From: Gibbula magus
Taxonomy: Eukaryota; Mollusca; Gastropoda; Trochida; Trochidae
Assembly: GCA_936450465.1 (NCBI GenBank)
Contig: OW388300.1
Location: 51,632,551-51,696,550 of the forward strand
Reading direction: 5' to 3'
Length of the DNA: 64,000 nucleotides
Made by a program: the position numbers and the translations under genes
Shown: positions 48,222 through 60,482 of the stretch, piece after piece
Position numbering within the stretch: the stretch's first letter is position 1
How the letters are laid out: every line of letters begins with the position of its first letter
Notes under the pieces: generated by a model
What the model was told of the DNA's origin: nothing
Database searches by the model: none
What the model saw: only the letters and a program-made list of their open reading frames with translations

Positions 48222-49904
48222 GTCCGCTCTCTTGTAAACTATACGAATAGCCTCATTTTAATTGTATCTTTGTTCAGAAGGAAGATCTGGTGCTAACTCC
48301 CCTTCAGACTAAACTGTCTTTCAACTGAATCTAGAAACACAAATGTATTTTAGCAATAGTTCAACTTCACACTGAAGGCCACAACTGCGCTTATCGTTTA
48401 AAGTTTGATGCTTTCTTTCACCTAGATTGAAGACTCTATTGAGATGTGGCAGCACCTCCTAAGGAAATTGCATCAATGACAAGACATTAACTTTGGTTCT
48501 GTTATAATTTTGATTTTAAATTGATGATTTCCAAACTAAAGCTTTAACAATAACTGATACATTCATTCCGTAGTGATTTGGGCTATTTTGAGATTTTATA
48601 TTTTCAGATATTGTATAATTTTCTAAACCTCAGTAATTGTGATATCCTTACTAAATGAAGCAAGATGAATTTAAACAAATTCACTCAATAGTTTTAGGGC
48701 GGTTTCAGTGTTGTTTCATCAATGCAACATACTGCGAACATGGATTATAGAACTGGTTTCCATCCTGGAGTGAATTTAACATGATGATTTTAGATGTTCA
48801 GTTGTTGTTGTTATTGACCTTGTCCTTGAAGAAGAGGAAACACCATTGAACACTGACGAGGAAGGGGAATGAACATGTAACTCGATTATCACAATTTTCG
48901 TCTGATTGTCAAAGTCAATCTATAGTTTTCAGAAGGAATTCCTTTGAAATACCTCTGTGTACAAATATTTAATTTTAAAAATAATTTAATGATTATAACA
49001 AGATGTGTCAAATATTATAAATGCAAATAATCAATTTGAAGATATACTGTTGGAAAGCATGTAATATGTGTTCTGGGTTGTTGCAACAATCATAGCATAA
49101 TTTTGAACAGTTTCAAGTATGGCATTAAATCAAAGCAATGGTGTTTTCCGTGATACAAATTATATATGACCAAGGAGAAAACAGGAACATTACTTTCACG
49201 AATTTTGAATTGTTCAACTTTCTCTGAAATGTTCAAATTCAATGCAATTTAAGCATCAGAAATTTATTTTCGTGTTTCCATTTATTAAAGGATACATGTC
49301 GTACCCATTGGTCACCTTCGAAACTCGCTGAGAAGGTGTTTCAATTTGACAATTACTAGACTTCAATTCTTTTAAATCGTCCCATAGATTATCTGCATAC
49401 AGCTGTTTAAAAAAAATGCATAATTAAACCCTGGCGACTACAATGAAAGCAGGCGGAGCTGTGGTCACTGAAGCGTATCCTGCTGTGACGTACGTTGAGG
49501 AATCTTATTAAGGTCGCTAATCTTAATTTATTGCATTTTTCCAACTTTTAAACTGATCATATTAGACAGATATCTCCCTCAAAACAACCAAAATTTTCGA
49601 TAAACGGAATACTTAACTATTCAACTAGCGATTTCATATCGTTACAACGGCCGTACATTTTGGAGTACATTTTGCGCTAATGTACAGTATGTTTGTGGCC
49701 ATGAACAGCGGGACTGCTGTCATAACATATAGATCAAGGAAGTGAAGGAACACTGATTGATTGAAACATATTTTACTCAGTCAAGAAATTGATTGGGCAC
49801 AAGTTATCCAACTTATAAAAGCCCTTTCCAGGTAATTACAACTTTGATAGCACAACAATGCACACAAGAGATGGACAGGCGGTAAGGATATTTACAAGAG
49901 TAAG

Positions 49905-50850
49905 TTATATAAAGCGTTTAGTTTGAGAGATATAAATATGTACAATTTTGAAAACATTCTGATTTTCAAAGATAGAGAGACCTGCATCGCCATGTAAAAT
50001 AAGTTCAATATTTATTGTTGTTCTGTTTCTCACAAAATTTTCTAAAGATTTAAACATCGTTTCACGCTGAGTAAAGTACAAGGGGCACTCAAGAAAATAA
50101 TGAAAAACATTTTCACACATATGACCACATTGACAACATGCATCATGTTTTACATTTATTCTAAATAAATCATAATTAAGTGAGCTGGCCATATATCTTA
50201 ACCGTGTATGTAAAACATTTAATTTTCTTATTCCATACGAAAAATATACAGGTGCACATTTTTCTTTGGTATGAATGTTAAACTTAAATGATGAATCAGA
50301 ATCAGAATTCCTGATTGCTAAGGGAATGCTATTCCATAATTTAACTGATGATGGAATAAATGATGATGTTGAATACTTCAGTCTCGTACAAGGTTGGCTG
50401 AAATTATTAGAATTTCTTAATTGATAACATGTCCGGTTGCCTACTAAAGGTGGAAGTAAATCCTGAAGAAAAACGGGTGCAAGACCTTTCTGTATTTTAT
50501 AGAATAATGTCAATTTGTATCTCCTCCTTCTCTCAGAAAGTAAATCCCATCCTGTTTCAAACTACAAAGAACGGGAAGAGGCATATCTTGGAAGACCTGT
50601 AACTATGCAGGCCGCTTCAAGTTGAAGTTTTTCTAATTTGTTAGCTTGTTCAGTCAAGCAACCATTCCATACCTCACAAGCATACTCAAAATGTGATCTT
50701 ATACAGTATATATTTTTGATAATGTCGTTCTACTAAGTAGAAACTTTAGTTTCCGAAATGCGCCGATCATTTTAAAGGTCTTTTTGACAATGTTTTCAAT
50801 ATGATGTTGCCAACTCACCATTAATGGGACGTTATATATACAATGCGATG
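49905..50850 (-). pseudogene. LINE ORF2 C-terminal fragment
   Basis: Minus-strand frames joined across one stop or frameshift show, in order, W-Q-H-H-I-E-N-I-V-K (thumb region, 50699-50840), H-F-E-Y-A-C-E-V-W-N-G, L-E-K-L-Q-L-E-A-A, V-T-G-L-P, E-T-G-W-D-L-L, then a 202-residue frame with Y-K-I-Q-K-G-L-A-P and a C-terminal C-x2-C...H-x4-C knuckle (C-C-Q-C-G...F-H-Y-F-L-E-C). This is the post-catalytic part of a non-LTR retrotransposon protein of a widespread animal type. The catalytic YADD region is missing, so it is a 5'-truncated dead copy nested in the TTAA element. Confidence 0.85.
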
Positions 50851-51899
50851 TAAGTATTGAGAAATAAAGTAATCTGGTAGGTATTATTTTATATACAGTG
50901 AACGTTTGGATGTCCACACAAACGAGACAACATTACAGATTTATAAATAGTATTGTGTATTTTATATAAAGATTACTAAAATTTGAAGTTTGTCCATTAC
51001 AACATTCTATGTATGATGTAATTTGATGCAAACAATTTTCCCTTCCTTTATGATTGAAAAAGCTGTTTCATGAATAAATACATGAACTGGATTGGTCAAC
51101 AAGCTCAGTGAAATTAATATGAAGGTTGCTCAATTGAACACACATATACATAATGATTATGCAGATTTATAGACAATGAACAAGATCGAATGAAAGAATG
51201 ATGTTACCTGTAGCATTTTAATGCACATCTCGTAAATGAAAATGAAATGAGTTGATAGCCTTTACGTGCCGCTCCAACACACAATTCTCAGTTTTGGGCA
51301 CCATATAGATGTTTTTCCAGATCAAAGGGGAGAAGTGTTGTTACAGCAAATAAGTTTACGCAATTTAGCTGAAAGACCCCCAGTGTCATTATGTTTTTAC
51401 AGGTAACAAGTTGAGTAGACCGGTTCAATTATTTAAACAACTGGCATGTCGGTGACTTTAATGTTAAAGCTGACGTTAAACATTTGTTTTAACACACACC
51501 ATCATCATCATCAACTCATTTGAAGAAAAACATAGTGTTGTGCGATTACTGAGGATATACAACGATTTTCGTGGATTATCAAGCTCATGATGAAAACAAG
51601 TTTGTTATTCTGATCATTGGACACATCGCAGGTTGCTATTCGTTTGCGAAATACTTGCACAATCATCACAATGTATAAAACTGATTATACGTACTTTCAA
51701 TATTTACAAAATGATAAAGATATACGTCGCGTGTATGTTTTCTTGAAGAGGGATACGTAAGACCTTGGTTGGTTTTCCGATCTTCTTCTTCATCATAACA
51801 AAACATTACCATGTAAAACGAAAAAAATATTTGTAGTATTTGTTTCGATTAAAAGACATTTCTATTTACGCTTGCCTAGGCGCTGTGCAAAAAAAATCT

Positions 51900-52052
51900 T
51901 CAGAAAAGTGATCTGAACACAGACACGAGGCTGACGTTGGTTAGCACAACAAAATTCGGTTCATTTGGCGTGAAGTGAGACATCAGAGGGAAACTTGTGA
52001 AGTCAAACCCAGTATTACTCGAACAATTTACAGCAGAACAGTGGTGTGGCAT
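51900..52052 (-). pseudogene. THAP zinc-finger N-terminus
   Basis: The frame beginning at an ATG at 52052 reads MPHHCSAVNCSSNTG and then F-T-S-F-P: the start of a THAP domain, with M-P, C-x4-C and an F-x-x-F-P core in the expected order. The expected downstream W, C-x2-H and AVPTIF-like motifs are not seen in the next 50 residues before the stop, so either an intron follows or the gene is broken. The GC-richer sequence just upstream (52110-52200) could hold a promoter. THAP domains bind DNA and occur in P and Kolobok transposon proteins as well as host factors. Its position just inside the right end of a TTAA element favours a transposon origin. Confidence 0.5.
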
Positions 52053-53379
52053 TGTCGCAATGTGTAGATCGACTGACCGATTTCCCAAGTGTTTGTCATT
52101 ATACATAGTAAGTCGATGTTTACATCCCGTCCCTCCACGTACGTAACTTCCAGTTACTCTCCACCCCTCTATGCCACACCCGATTCGTTTCGTTGCTAGC
52201 CGGTGAAAAGAAGACGATTTTTATGCAATGTTTTAGTAGCTCTTTTTAATATAGGTACAACATATTACATTTGTTGTGGTTCTCATTTTCACGAAATAGT
52301 CTAATGAACCAATTGCAGATTAGAATTCAATAGAAAAAAATGTATTTCGCCTGATCTTTAAGATTCATTTACCACCTAACAAATTATAACCATGAGTAAA
52401 AATACAGTCACATACAACTCTTCAGGAAATCGGATATATAATTGTGACTTCATTCAGACTGACATCATTTCGCCTTCCATCATGCTCAAAAGAAGTACCA
52501 GATACCAATTCAAATAATTTATTTATGTAAATTAATAGCTTAATACCCTTCCCTATTAATAACCCTTTCACATAATACCATAAATGTTACAAAATACCAT
52601 AACATATTGCATTATATTATATATCTGACTTTACTGTTAACACTGCAATGAAATACTATCAGTTGTGAGAGGATTAACATTTTAATCTGTAATCAAGGTT
52701 TACAATCATGTGTCATTATATTTGATATAATTCTACTGATATTTTCTATTATGTACTAGTCAATAGATACTTGGATATCTCAGTGAATTGTACCTTATTG
52801 TACATTTAATATTTTCTTCTCACGGGTTCATGAACTCAAATGAGGTGAAACCAAATCTACTAGTACAGTTTATTAAAATAACTAAGACGTCTGCCAGAAC
52901 GTCAAGACAAATGAAAAAGCAGCAAACAACAGTTTTTGTTATGACAGCACCAAAAATTAAGGCTGTTTGTCATTGATAAAGGCATTCACCCTCGAAACAC
53001 AGCAGCTTTTATAAAAATGCACAAAGAGAATAAAAAACAAAATCCAAGAAAGATTCTTTATTGAAGGATATATGTCCAAATTGAATTGTAACTATACATA
53101 TATTGACATAGCAAAGAGTTTCAAAGAGTATACATATAAAGAGAGAAATATTAACCAAGTGTCTTCTGATATCAATGTTGATACAGAGTGAGATTGTATT
53201 TATCAGACTCGCCCATATGATGACAAGAAGGCAACAGGATGCGGTTTAGAATTCGCCGTCCCCTTCCAGTTTTAAATTTGTTTTACATTTGAAAACTTTG
53301 AAACGTATTCTAAAAAGTCAAGTTTAGATCATGCCAAAATGACAAATATGTTAAATGATAACAATATTAAGAAGACATT

Positions 53380-53650
53380 ATTTTGTGTCAAACACACTAT
53401 CCATTCGGATATATGTTCAAGTTTGAAAAAATATTGTCAAACAGCTTTGTGTAAAATGAATGAAGAATAACATTGTCTGATATAGAAGTTATCATGCTCG
53501 TGTATTTGTGGTGGTGAATGCAATATTGATTAAAGTCTATGTATTTAGCTCGTCAATTCTAGCAAAATTTAATTTTCATTTCTAATGCAGGATGTTGACC
53601 GTCCCAAAACACACGAACATGATAACCTCTATTTACATATTTTCCAATTT
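53380..53650. repeat. Paralogue of the 18840-19130 repeat
   Basis: Shares GTCAAACACACTAT (53387), TTATCATGCTCGTGTA (53489) and GATGTTGACC-TCCCAAAACACACGA (53592) with the copy-2 block, including the internal inverted repeat. Non-coding. Confidence 0.7.
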
Positions 53651-53829
53651 ACCTTATTTCATGCTCACTATGCTATCGTAATATATAATAGTATAAGAAT
53701 AGTATTAACCCTCAAAGGCACAAGGTGGGTCTTTGAGGCCCCTCAGCGTGTTCTCATGCACTCATAAGTTTATTATTGCAAGAATTTTAATTTCGTTCTA
53801 TCTAATCCTCAAACACGTCAATATATTCC

Positions 53830-56800
53830 ATTCTTCAAAATAATAATAATAATAAGTCCTCTTGTAAGGCGCCAAATATCCAATCAGCAAGTGATTGTTC
53901 AAGGCGCAACATGAAAACAAAGCACTGGTGCACAGTTCACTGTTCATGGTACTTCCTAAACAGGAAGGTTTTAAAGTTTGACTGAAAGTTAGTGAGAGAG
54001 GGACTTGTTCTGATTGTGAGTGGCAGAGAGTTCCAGAGTGTGGCCGCAGTGAAAGCGAAACGTTTATGGCCAAATGATTTGAGACGCACTGTTGGCACGG
54101 ATAGCTGGTGATTGTTCTCTGATCGTAGAGATCTCGCAGGTGTGTATGTTTGCACCAAACTCTCCAGATAGGAGGGGGCTGTGCCAGTTACACATTTGTA
54201 GGCAAGGCAGGCGATCTTATATTCAATCCTTGCTCGAACTGGCAGCCAATGAAGGCGGACAAAGATTGGTGTTATATGGCTGTACTTGTTGGTTTTTGAA
54301 ATAATTCTAGCTGCTGCATTCTGGACAGATTGTAGTTTTGATATGATGTCTAGACGTGCATTTCCAAGAAGACTGTTGCAGTAGTCTAGACGGGAGAGGA
54401 TCATGGATCTAACAAGGTGATGGGCTGCCTCTGTTGTTAGCAGATGCCGGATTGTTGCGATACTTCTGATGTGGAAATAGCAAGTCCTACACACAGAACT
54501 GACATGAGCTTCAAGTGTCAAACCAGAGTCAAATTGAACACCCAAGTTCTTAACAGAGACACTGAAACAGATGGCTGATTCTCCAATAAGGATGGAATTG
54601 ACAAGAACCTTGGCCCTAATCATTGTGGAGCCTGACAAAAGTACCTCTGTTTTGGACTCGTTCAGTTTGAGTTTTCTTTGCTTCATCCACGAACCAGTAT
54701 CAGTGACACATTGTTCCAGATGACAAATTTGAGATTCCAAGATTTGAGGAATAAATGATTCCCAGGTCTGTGTGTCATCGGCATATGACTGGTATTCAGC
54801 AGTGCTGGTTCTGATCACCTCGCCAAGAGACCCCATGTATAAACTGAAAAGAACAGGTCCCAGGACTGATCCCTGTGGCACACCACATGTGAGGATGTGA
54901 TCTTGTGATCTAGCATTCTGTATTTGGACAAATTGGGTACGATCCTGCAAATATGAGGTAAACCACTGAAGGGCAGTACCTTCAAGACCGATCTGTAACC
55001 TTAGACAGTCAATGAGTTGATCATGGTCAATAGTGTCGAATGCAGACGACAAGTCAAGGAGCACTAACACACTGACGTTTCCTGAGTCTGCTGCACGCAA
55101 TAAAGAATCCATCACCCGCAGAAGAGCAGTCTCCGTGCTATGGTTCTTTCTGTATGCCGATTGGAACCTGTCATACAGATTGTTCTCTTCCAAGTGCTTC
55201 ACAAGACGATGTTTTACCGCTCTCTCAAGCACCTTTGATAAGAAAGTGAGATTTGAAACGGGTCTATAATTACTCAGATTCTCAGCATCAAGAGTTAACT
55301 TCTTTAACAGCGGTTTCACCACAGCTTGTTTAAAGCACAGTGGGACTTTGCCTGATGCCATACTGAGATTGATGATCCTGGTGAAAAAAGGTATTAGTGT
55401 ATCTAGGAATTCAAGCATAAAGTTTGTAGGGACTGGATCTAACAGGCAAGATGTGGGTTTACATCTAACGATCAGCTTGCGAATCTCCGATTCAGTGAAA
55501 TCATGAAACGAACACAAATGATTTACTGTTTGTGGGATAAAGTCTTTGATGTACTGAGTGGTAGCCGAATCTTTCTCTAGGTCACTACGAATCTTCTCAA
55601 CCTTCTTTGTAAAGAACTCGTTGAACCTCTGAGCCAGAGACTCTGAATCAGTGGACTGTGGGAGACTGGTGTCCTTCTTCTTCCCTAGCAGAGAAGCCAT
55701 GAAGTCATAAAGAGCTCTCGCTGATGTAGTTTCCTTGATATGGGAGGTGCAATACATGGATTTTGCTTTACGTATTGCCTTAGACGTTGCATTCCTTGAT
55801 TGCTTGAAAATTTGCCTATCAATCTCAAGTTTTGACTTCCTCCATTTCCTCTCTGTAGCCCTACGGTGGATCTTGGCCTCAGCTACCTCATCAGAATACC
55901 AGGGTATACTCGATCTGACCGGGATACTCTTCATGACACAGGGGGCATGTTTATCCAAAAGTTTAGCCATAAGATTATTGAACTTGTCACATAGGGAGTC
56001 CACATCTAAATCTTCCTCGTGGATGATACCAGATTCAAGAATATCATGACGGAATTGGCTTCTATTTATTTTCTTCAAATTACGACACACAATGGTTTTT
56101 GTCTGACGTTGAGGCTGTTGAACCTTTAACGACATAAGCAGCATATGATGGTCTGACATGTCAGTATCAATCACTGAAAGGTCTGATATGAGATTACTTT
56201 CACGCCGAGTGATTACCCAGTCGATAGTATGACCTCTTCTATGTGTTGGCACTGCCACATGTTGATACAAGTCATGCGATTCCAGAAGCTTGCCAATTTT
56301 CTTCACTGTTGGGTCATCCTTACTATCCCAATGAAAGTTAAAATCCCCAAGCAGAAGTAGATTAGTTTGTTTCAGTTGAACCAACAGTGTTGACAAGTCA
56401 TCAAGAAAAACAGAGGGAGTTATATTGTTTTTCTTTGAGGCGGGGGCTTATATACACATGCACATCTCAAGCACACACCATTTACAGTGAGAGTTAATGT
56501 CAATAATTCAAACGAAAATTGAGGCTCAAGATGAAGCTTGATGATGAGGTTTGATCTGTAAATTACACAGATTCCACCGCCTCTCGTTGTTGTCTGGGAA
56601 CATTTCTACACACGTAGCCAGGGGGTGTCATTTCTGCAATGAACGCATCATCACCTTGAGGCTGTAGCCACGTTTCAGTTACAAACAATTTGTCAATGTC
56701 ATTTTCAATAATGAAATCAAATATTTCAATGCATTTGTTCGTAACGGATTGAGCATTCCATAAACACAGTTTTAGATCTGATGGTTTTGGTCCTGGAACA

Positions 56801-56875
56801 TGTCTTTGAGTGATAGGGATGTCATGATCAACACCTCTACTGTTAGATTTAATCTTAGACTTAAAATGCATTACA
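53830..56875 (-). mobile_element. Nearly full-length L2/CR1-type LINE
   Basis: Spans endonuclease, reverse transcriptase, C-terminus and a short 3' region that contains GGCGCCTTACAAGAGGAC and ends in ATT repeats (53838-53852), the typical L2 ending. The 5' edge meets a copy of the piggyBac-type subterminal motif at 56878. The near-open frame suggests a comparatively recent insertion. Confidence 0.85.
53937..56871 (-). pseudogene. L2/CR1-type endonuclease-reverse transcriptase
   Basis: From an ATG at 56871 the frame shows the apurinic endonuclease start (C-L-W-N-A-Q-S, then T-E-T-W-L). A frameshift near 56575 moves it to a second frame (G-G-G-I-C-V-I-Y...V-Y-K-P-P), and another shift or stop near 56410 moves it to an uninterrupted 819-residue frame. 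That frame holds L-L-G-D-F-N and S-D-H-H (endonuclease end), Y-R-P-V-S-N (RT), D-L-S-S-A-F-D-T (motif A), G-V-P-Q-G-S-V-L-G (motif B), Y-A-D-D-T (motif C) and the S-R-L-D-Y-C-N-S-L...H-W-L-P-V C-terminal block. Catalytic residues are present; only the two frameshifts break it. The enzyme nicks DNA and copies its RNA at the target. No separate ORF1 is visible. Confidence 0.9.
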
Positions 56876-56877
56876 CT

Positions 56878-56904
56878 AAGGCACAAGGTGGGCCTCGAAA
56901 GCCC
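56878..56904 (+). repeat. Internal copy of the piggyBac-type subterminal motif
   Basis: AAGGCACAAGGTGGGCCTCG plus AAAGCCC matches the motif near both ends of the 53709-60482 insertion. It is preceded by TTACACTA, as the right-end copy is preceded by CACATTA. It lies at the 5' edge of the L2 LINE, so a second, truncated piggyBac-type end may be nested here. Confidence 0.6.
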
Positions 56905-57189
56905 AATCATGTGTTTTGTGTCAGCCAATAGACTTTGAAAACTGTTGTTATGTCAGGCGGTACTTAAACGTAGTAGCAGTTTACCTTGAAGAGGGGTAGA
57001 CCTAGTAGTAACGACATGTTCCTGTTTAATGGTTGGTGACAGTGCTCTCAAACTATATCAGTGCACGCCGTGAGTCTGCACATGCAGATCACGTATCCGT
57101 ATTCTTATCTCTCCTTGTAACCTTCAGTCTTGTATTTAAGGTTGTGATCAACTGTAAGGTTCAGAAACAGGAGCTTCACATTGAAGCTT

Positions 57190-57680
57190 GTCTCACTTGT
57201 ACATGCAGTTAAACAGTGAAAGCAAACCGGTAGTCGTCAGTCTTGAAAATACAATAGAACTAACTCCACTTGTCAGTCAGCATACGCTCAAGGTCGTAAT
57301 TTGTGTAACAACTGTGGCTATCAGCACGCCTCCAGAAGATGTGCAGCACATTGTACACGCTGCATCAAATGTGGTAAATTCAATCATATTACCAAAATGT
57401 GATGGTCTAAACCTGTGACAAGATCTAACGAGTATCATGTTGAGGATGAATTGTTCATCATTATTGTTGGTAATTCTGACATCTCATCAATATATTGGAT
57501 AGTGCCAATGTCGGTCAATAAAACAGTTCTCTAACTGATGGAAGATTCAGGATCTTAAGCAAACATATTTTTATTTTATTTTATGACAAACTGATCAACA
57601 TGCCTGTTTTACAAACTATTGCTGGACATTCGATCAGTGCACTTATCCAGAGAATACCGAAATGTGGATTGGCACGTTGA
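57190..57680 (+). pseudogene. Gypsy-type gag zinc-knuckle and protease relic
   Basis: One plus-strand frame from about 57285 reads N-C-G-Y-Q-H-A-S-R-R-C, then C-I-K-C-G-K-F-N-H, with the last knuckle cysteine replaced by a TGA stop at 57400. It continues through D-E-L-F-I-I-I-V-G-N-S and ends with M-E-D-S-G-S, a retropepsin D-S-G active site near 57545, with further stops. Paired zinc knuckles followed by an aspartic protease is the gag-pol order of Ty3/Gypsy LTR retrotransposons. No LTRs, reverse transcriptase or integrase were found nearby, so this is an isolated dead fragment within the 6.8-kb insertion. Confidence 0.7.
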
Positions 57681-57689
57681 TTGCAGAAC

Positions 57690-59830
57690 AGAACAGAACA
57701 GAATTTATTTCGTATATATGGCCATGAGACCAATAGTACAATGGTCATACATATCATATCATGAGAAAATATACATTGGAGCGCTTACTGCTTAGTACTT
57801 TTTCTAAGTTTAAACATTTTTTCACAAAAAAGTGCAAGCTTAAATAACAAATCGTCATTTTGTGTTGTAATAAGAGATATAAATTTAAACATTGATGGGT
57901 AATTAAAGTAATATGCTGGTAAATACCTCACTCGAAGTTGATGATAGGATGGACATATGAGTATAAGATGGTATTTATCTTCTTCACCTTCCATACAAAA
58001 TTCGCATAAAGCGTCATTAAAATCATAATCATTGGGTGATGTATACCTATTACTATTAAAATTATTTGAACATCTGAATTTGGTTAAAGCCCTCCTTAAA
58101 TTTGATGGTTGAATGGAAGATAGATATTTTTCAGGTTGCAGGAGAGATTTAAAAGTACAATACATTGTTAAACTAGAAAAAGTAGAAATAGCAGTTAACC
58201 AATTTTGTGTAAAAACATCCCTTAATCTCAATTCAAATGTATTTATGAACATCTTATAATCCCCAATATCCTGCATTATCCAAGTACTGCCAAATCCATA
58301 GCTAAAAAGGATGTATCTTACAAATGAAACCCAGTTGTTATATACATTCTAATTCTTCCCAGTTCACCCAGTACAGCATTATTAGATGATCTATAAGCTA
58401 TTTTAACACATATTTACAATATTTTGTGTGAACAACCCCAATAGATTTTCTTATTTCAGTACACCACAATTCAGCACCATACAATAAAATAGGCACAATT
58501 TTACAATCAATTATGTTCATATATACATCAACATTCAAATTTGGATATCTATACATCATTCTTTTGATAGGAACAAGTGCCTTGCTTGCTTGCTTAGCTA
58601 AAGTTGAACATGCTTGTGAAAAGTTATTTCTACATGAAAAAACAATACCCAGATATTTGTAATATGACACAACCTCTATAGCTTTACCATTAATAAACCA
58701 TTTTTCATGTTGAGAAAGTGGACCTCCATTTTTAAATACAATAATTTTGCTTTTATCAATATTTACAGTTAAACCCCACTTTTTACAATATTTCTCAAGA
58801 CATAAAATCTTTCTTTGCAAATCAGCAACTGAATCAGAAAATATGGCTACATCATCTGCAAATAAAAGTAGAATTATATCATCAATGTCACAATCAATAA
58901 ATATGCCCTTTAAATGTTCATTTTTCATGGTAGGTACAAGTTCATCAATATATAAAATAAACAATAATGGAGACAACATACAACCTTGTCTAACCCCACA
59001 TGTTGTATTGAATAAATCTGTAAATTGATTTGAATTAACTTGAACTGAAGCCTTCACATTTGAATACATACTTTTAAGGAGCTTAAAACATTTCCATGTA
59101 TACCCTTTTGTAAGCTAACAAAAAGTAGTTTTGATCTATCAACCATATCAAATACTTTCTTAAAATCAACAAAAAAACAATAAAATTTACCACCTCTTTT
59201 TCTCAAATATGTATGTGCTAATGAGTGTAGAACAAATGCATTATCTATTGTTGAATGTCCTTCTCTGAATCCAGATTGCACTTCTGAGATACAGTTTTGC
59301 AGTTCTGTCCATACAGTGAGTCTTGTATTGATTATGGATGTAAATATTTTGCCCTTCACATCCCAGAGAGTTATCCCCCTGTAATTATTGGGGTCTGACT
59401 TGTCTCCTTTCTTAAAGATGGTTGTTATCAGTCCATTGTTCCATACTTGTGGAAAATATCCACTTTCTAAAATAGTGTTAAATAGCAAACATAAATATGG
59501 TAACATAAACTCCTGTGATGTTTTAAAAGTCTCTGGTGGTATACCATCAATGCCTGGTGATTTACCATTTTTCAATTTATTTATTGCTTGTTTAATGTCA
59601 TCTTCTGTGATTACTCCTCCAATAAAATCATCACATAATGCACAGGTTTCACAGTCTGTAAAATTATGTTCCTGGACATAGTTGATAACATGCTCACTGA
59701 AAGAAGAATTGCAAGAGCGTATGACTACTTTTCTTCCCTCGGCATCTACGACAGAAGAATCATCTAGCCCAGGGAAGAGGAAATGTGTATCTGCCCTACT
59801 GCAAAACACCGCAAGTCACAACAGGTCTGC
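57690..59830 (-). mobile_element. Second LINE, 5'-truncated, (TTCTG)n tail
   Basis: Minus-strand element whose coding region ends near 57785 and whose 3' end reads AATAAATTCTGTTCTGTTCTG (57690-57712). The 5' end fades near 59830; no endonuclease is seen. Clade not assigned; not the same as the L2-type element. Confidence 0.8.
57785..59809 (-). pseudogene. LINE reverse transcriptase with frameshifts
   Basis: Three open pieces in order on the minus strand. 59054-59809 holds K-S-P-G-I-D-G-I, N-N-Y-R-G-I-T-L, Q-S-G-F-R-E-G-H-S and F-V-D-F-K-K-V-F-D (motif A). 58398-59069 holds G-V-R-Q-G-C-M-L-S-P-L-L-F (motif B), L-L-F-A-D-D (motif C), Y-K-Y-L-G-I and Y-G-A-E-L-W. After a frameshift, N-N-A-V-L-G-E-L-G-R is readable at about 58360, and 57785-58276 ends with a C-E-F-C...Y-H-L-I-L-I-C-P knuckle. 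Motif A to C residues are intact, but at least two frameshifts separate the pieces. Confidence 0.85.
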
Positions 59831-60482
59831 TCCACCGGCGAATCATCTGCAATGATTGTTATGAGTAAAACTGTCTTGCGAGATCGTTATGACTGAAGGC
59901 TCGCTGCATGGTTGCCAGTTTGATACTGTTTGTGTTGATTGACTAGATTGAATAATAAATGTATCCTAATATAAATGTTTTCATTCGTTCTTCTACATGA
60001 GAATCAGGCCAACATAAGGAACAACCTTAATTGCTTTATGAAAATTGTACATATCTGGATACATCCTTCCTGGTTTTCCAGTGTATAGCTGGACATGTTT
60101 CAGTCAATGGGAAATACACAATAATTGCAATAAAACAACTTATTGACTACAATATCATAAAAGATATGTATAGAAGGATAATCAAACATTTTGAAATACA
60201 TGGAATTTGTTTAAATAAAATAGTTTCATCTCAAAGGGAGAAATTATACCGAAAAGCAAAACATAAAATAATTAGAAATAAATTAAAATAACATTTTAGA
60301 ACGTTGGATACATGTCCTTTGAGTTCAATGTTTTTTTTCGACTTCCCCTTCTTATGATAGCAAGTGCAGGTCCATAGCACTATATTAAATGTATCAGTAG
60401 TGTCATAATCGCATGTGTAATACCCCTGGGCCTCCGAGACCCGCCTTGTGCCTAATGTGATCTAAACACGTGCCTTTGAGGG
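59831..60482. other. Unassigned stretch with an 86-codon frame
   Basis: A plus-strand frame at 60031-60291 is rich in Ile and Lys and ends in a basic stretch. It shows no motif I know, its base composition is simply AT-rich, and it lies within the right part of the piggyBac-like insertion. I do not call it a gene. Confidence 0.3.

Larger units (their letters stand above)
49289..52357 (-). mobile_element. 3.07-kb TTAA element with THAP fragment
   Basis: Bounded by TTAA at 49285-49288 and 52358-52361. Copies 2 and 3 have a single TTAAGATTAAT at the same place (17002 and 36698) and act as empty sites. Ends read TTAA-AGGATACATG from the left and TTAA-AGATCAGG from the right, so inverted repeats are short or worn. 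It contains a THAP zinc-finger fragment near the right end, reading inward, and a LINE 3' fragment. TTAA targets, AGG-type ends and THAP proteins are together associated with the Kolobok superfamily (recalled knowledge); no transposase core was recognised. The remaining sequence (49289-49900, 50850-51890) holds nothing identifiable. Confidence 0.65.
53709..60482. mobile_element. 6.8-kb TTAA insertion with piggyBac-like ends
   Basis: TTAA stands at 53705-53708 and 60483-60486. Both ends begin with the same 13 bp, CCCTCAAAGGCAC, in inverted orientation. A second inverted motif, GGCACAAGGxGGGTCTxxGAGGCCC, overlaps the left terminal repeat but lies about 17 bp further in on the right. Terminal 13-bp repeats plus asymmetric subterminal repeats and a TTAA target are the signature of piggyBac. 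The paralogous stretch 19170-19250 is continuous (GAATAGGCAATGTTTTAG), confirming a single insertion. No piggyBac transposase was recognised; the interior is filled by two LINEs and a Gypsy relic. The piece 59830-60420 is unassigned. Confidence 0.85.

Noticed and set aside
57188..57418. 76-codon plus-strand frame
   Set aside because: It is out of frame with the Gypsy-type zinc-knuckle relic that explains this sequence.
60300..60320. GGATACATGTCC as the missing right end of the 49289 element
   Set aside because: That element has its own right TTAA boundary at 52358, verified by empty sites; the match is a short palindrome.
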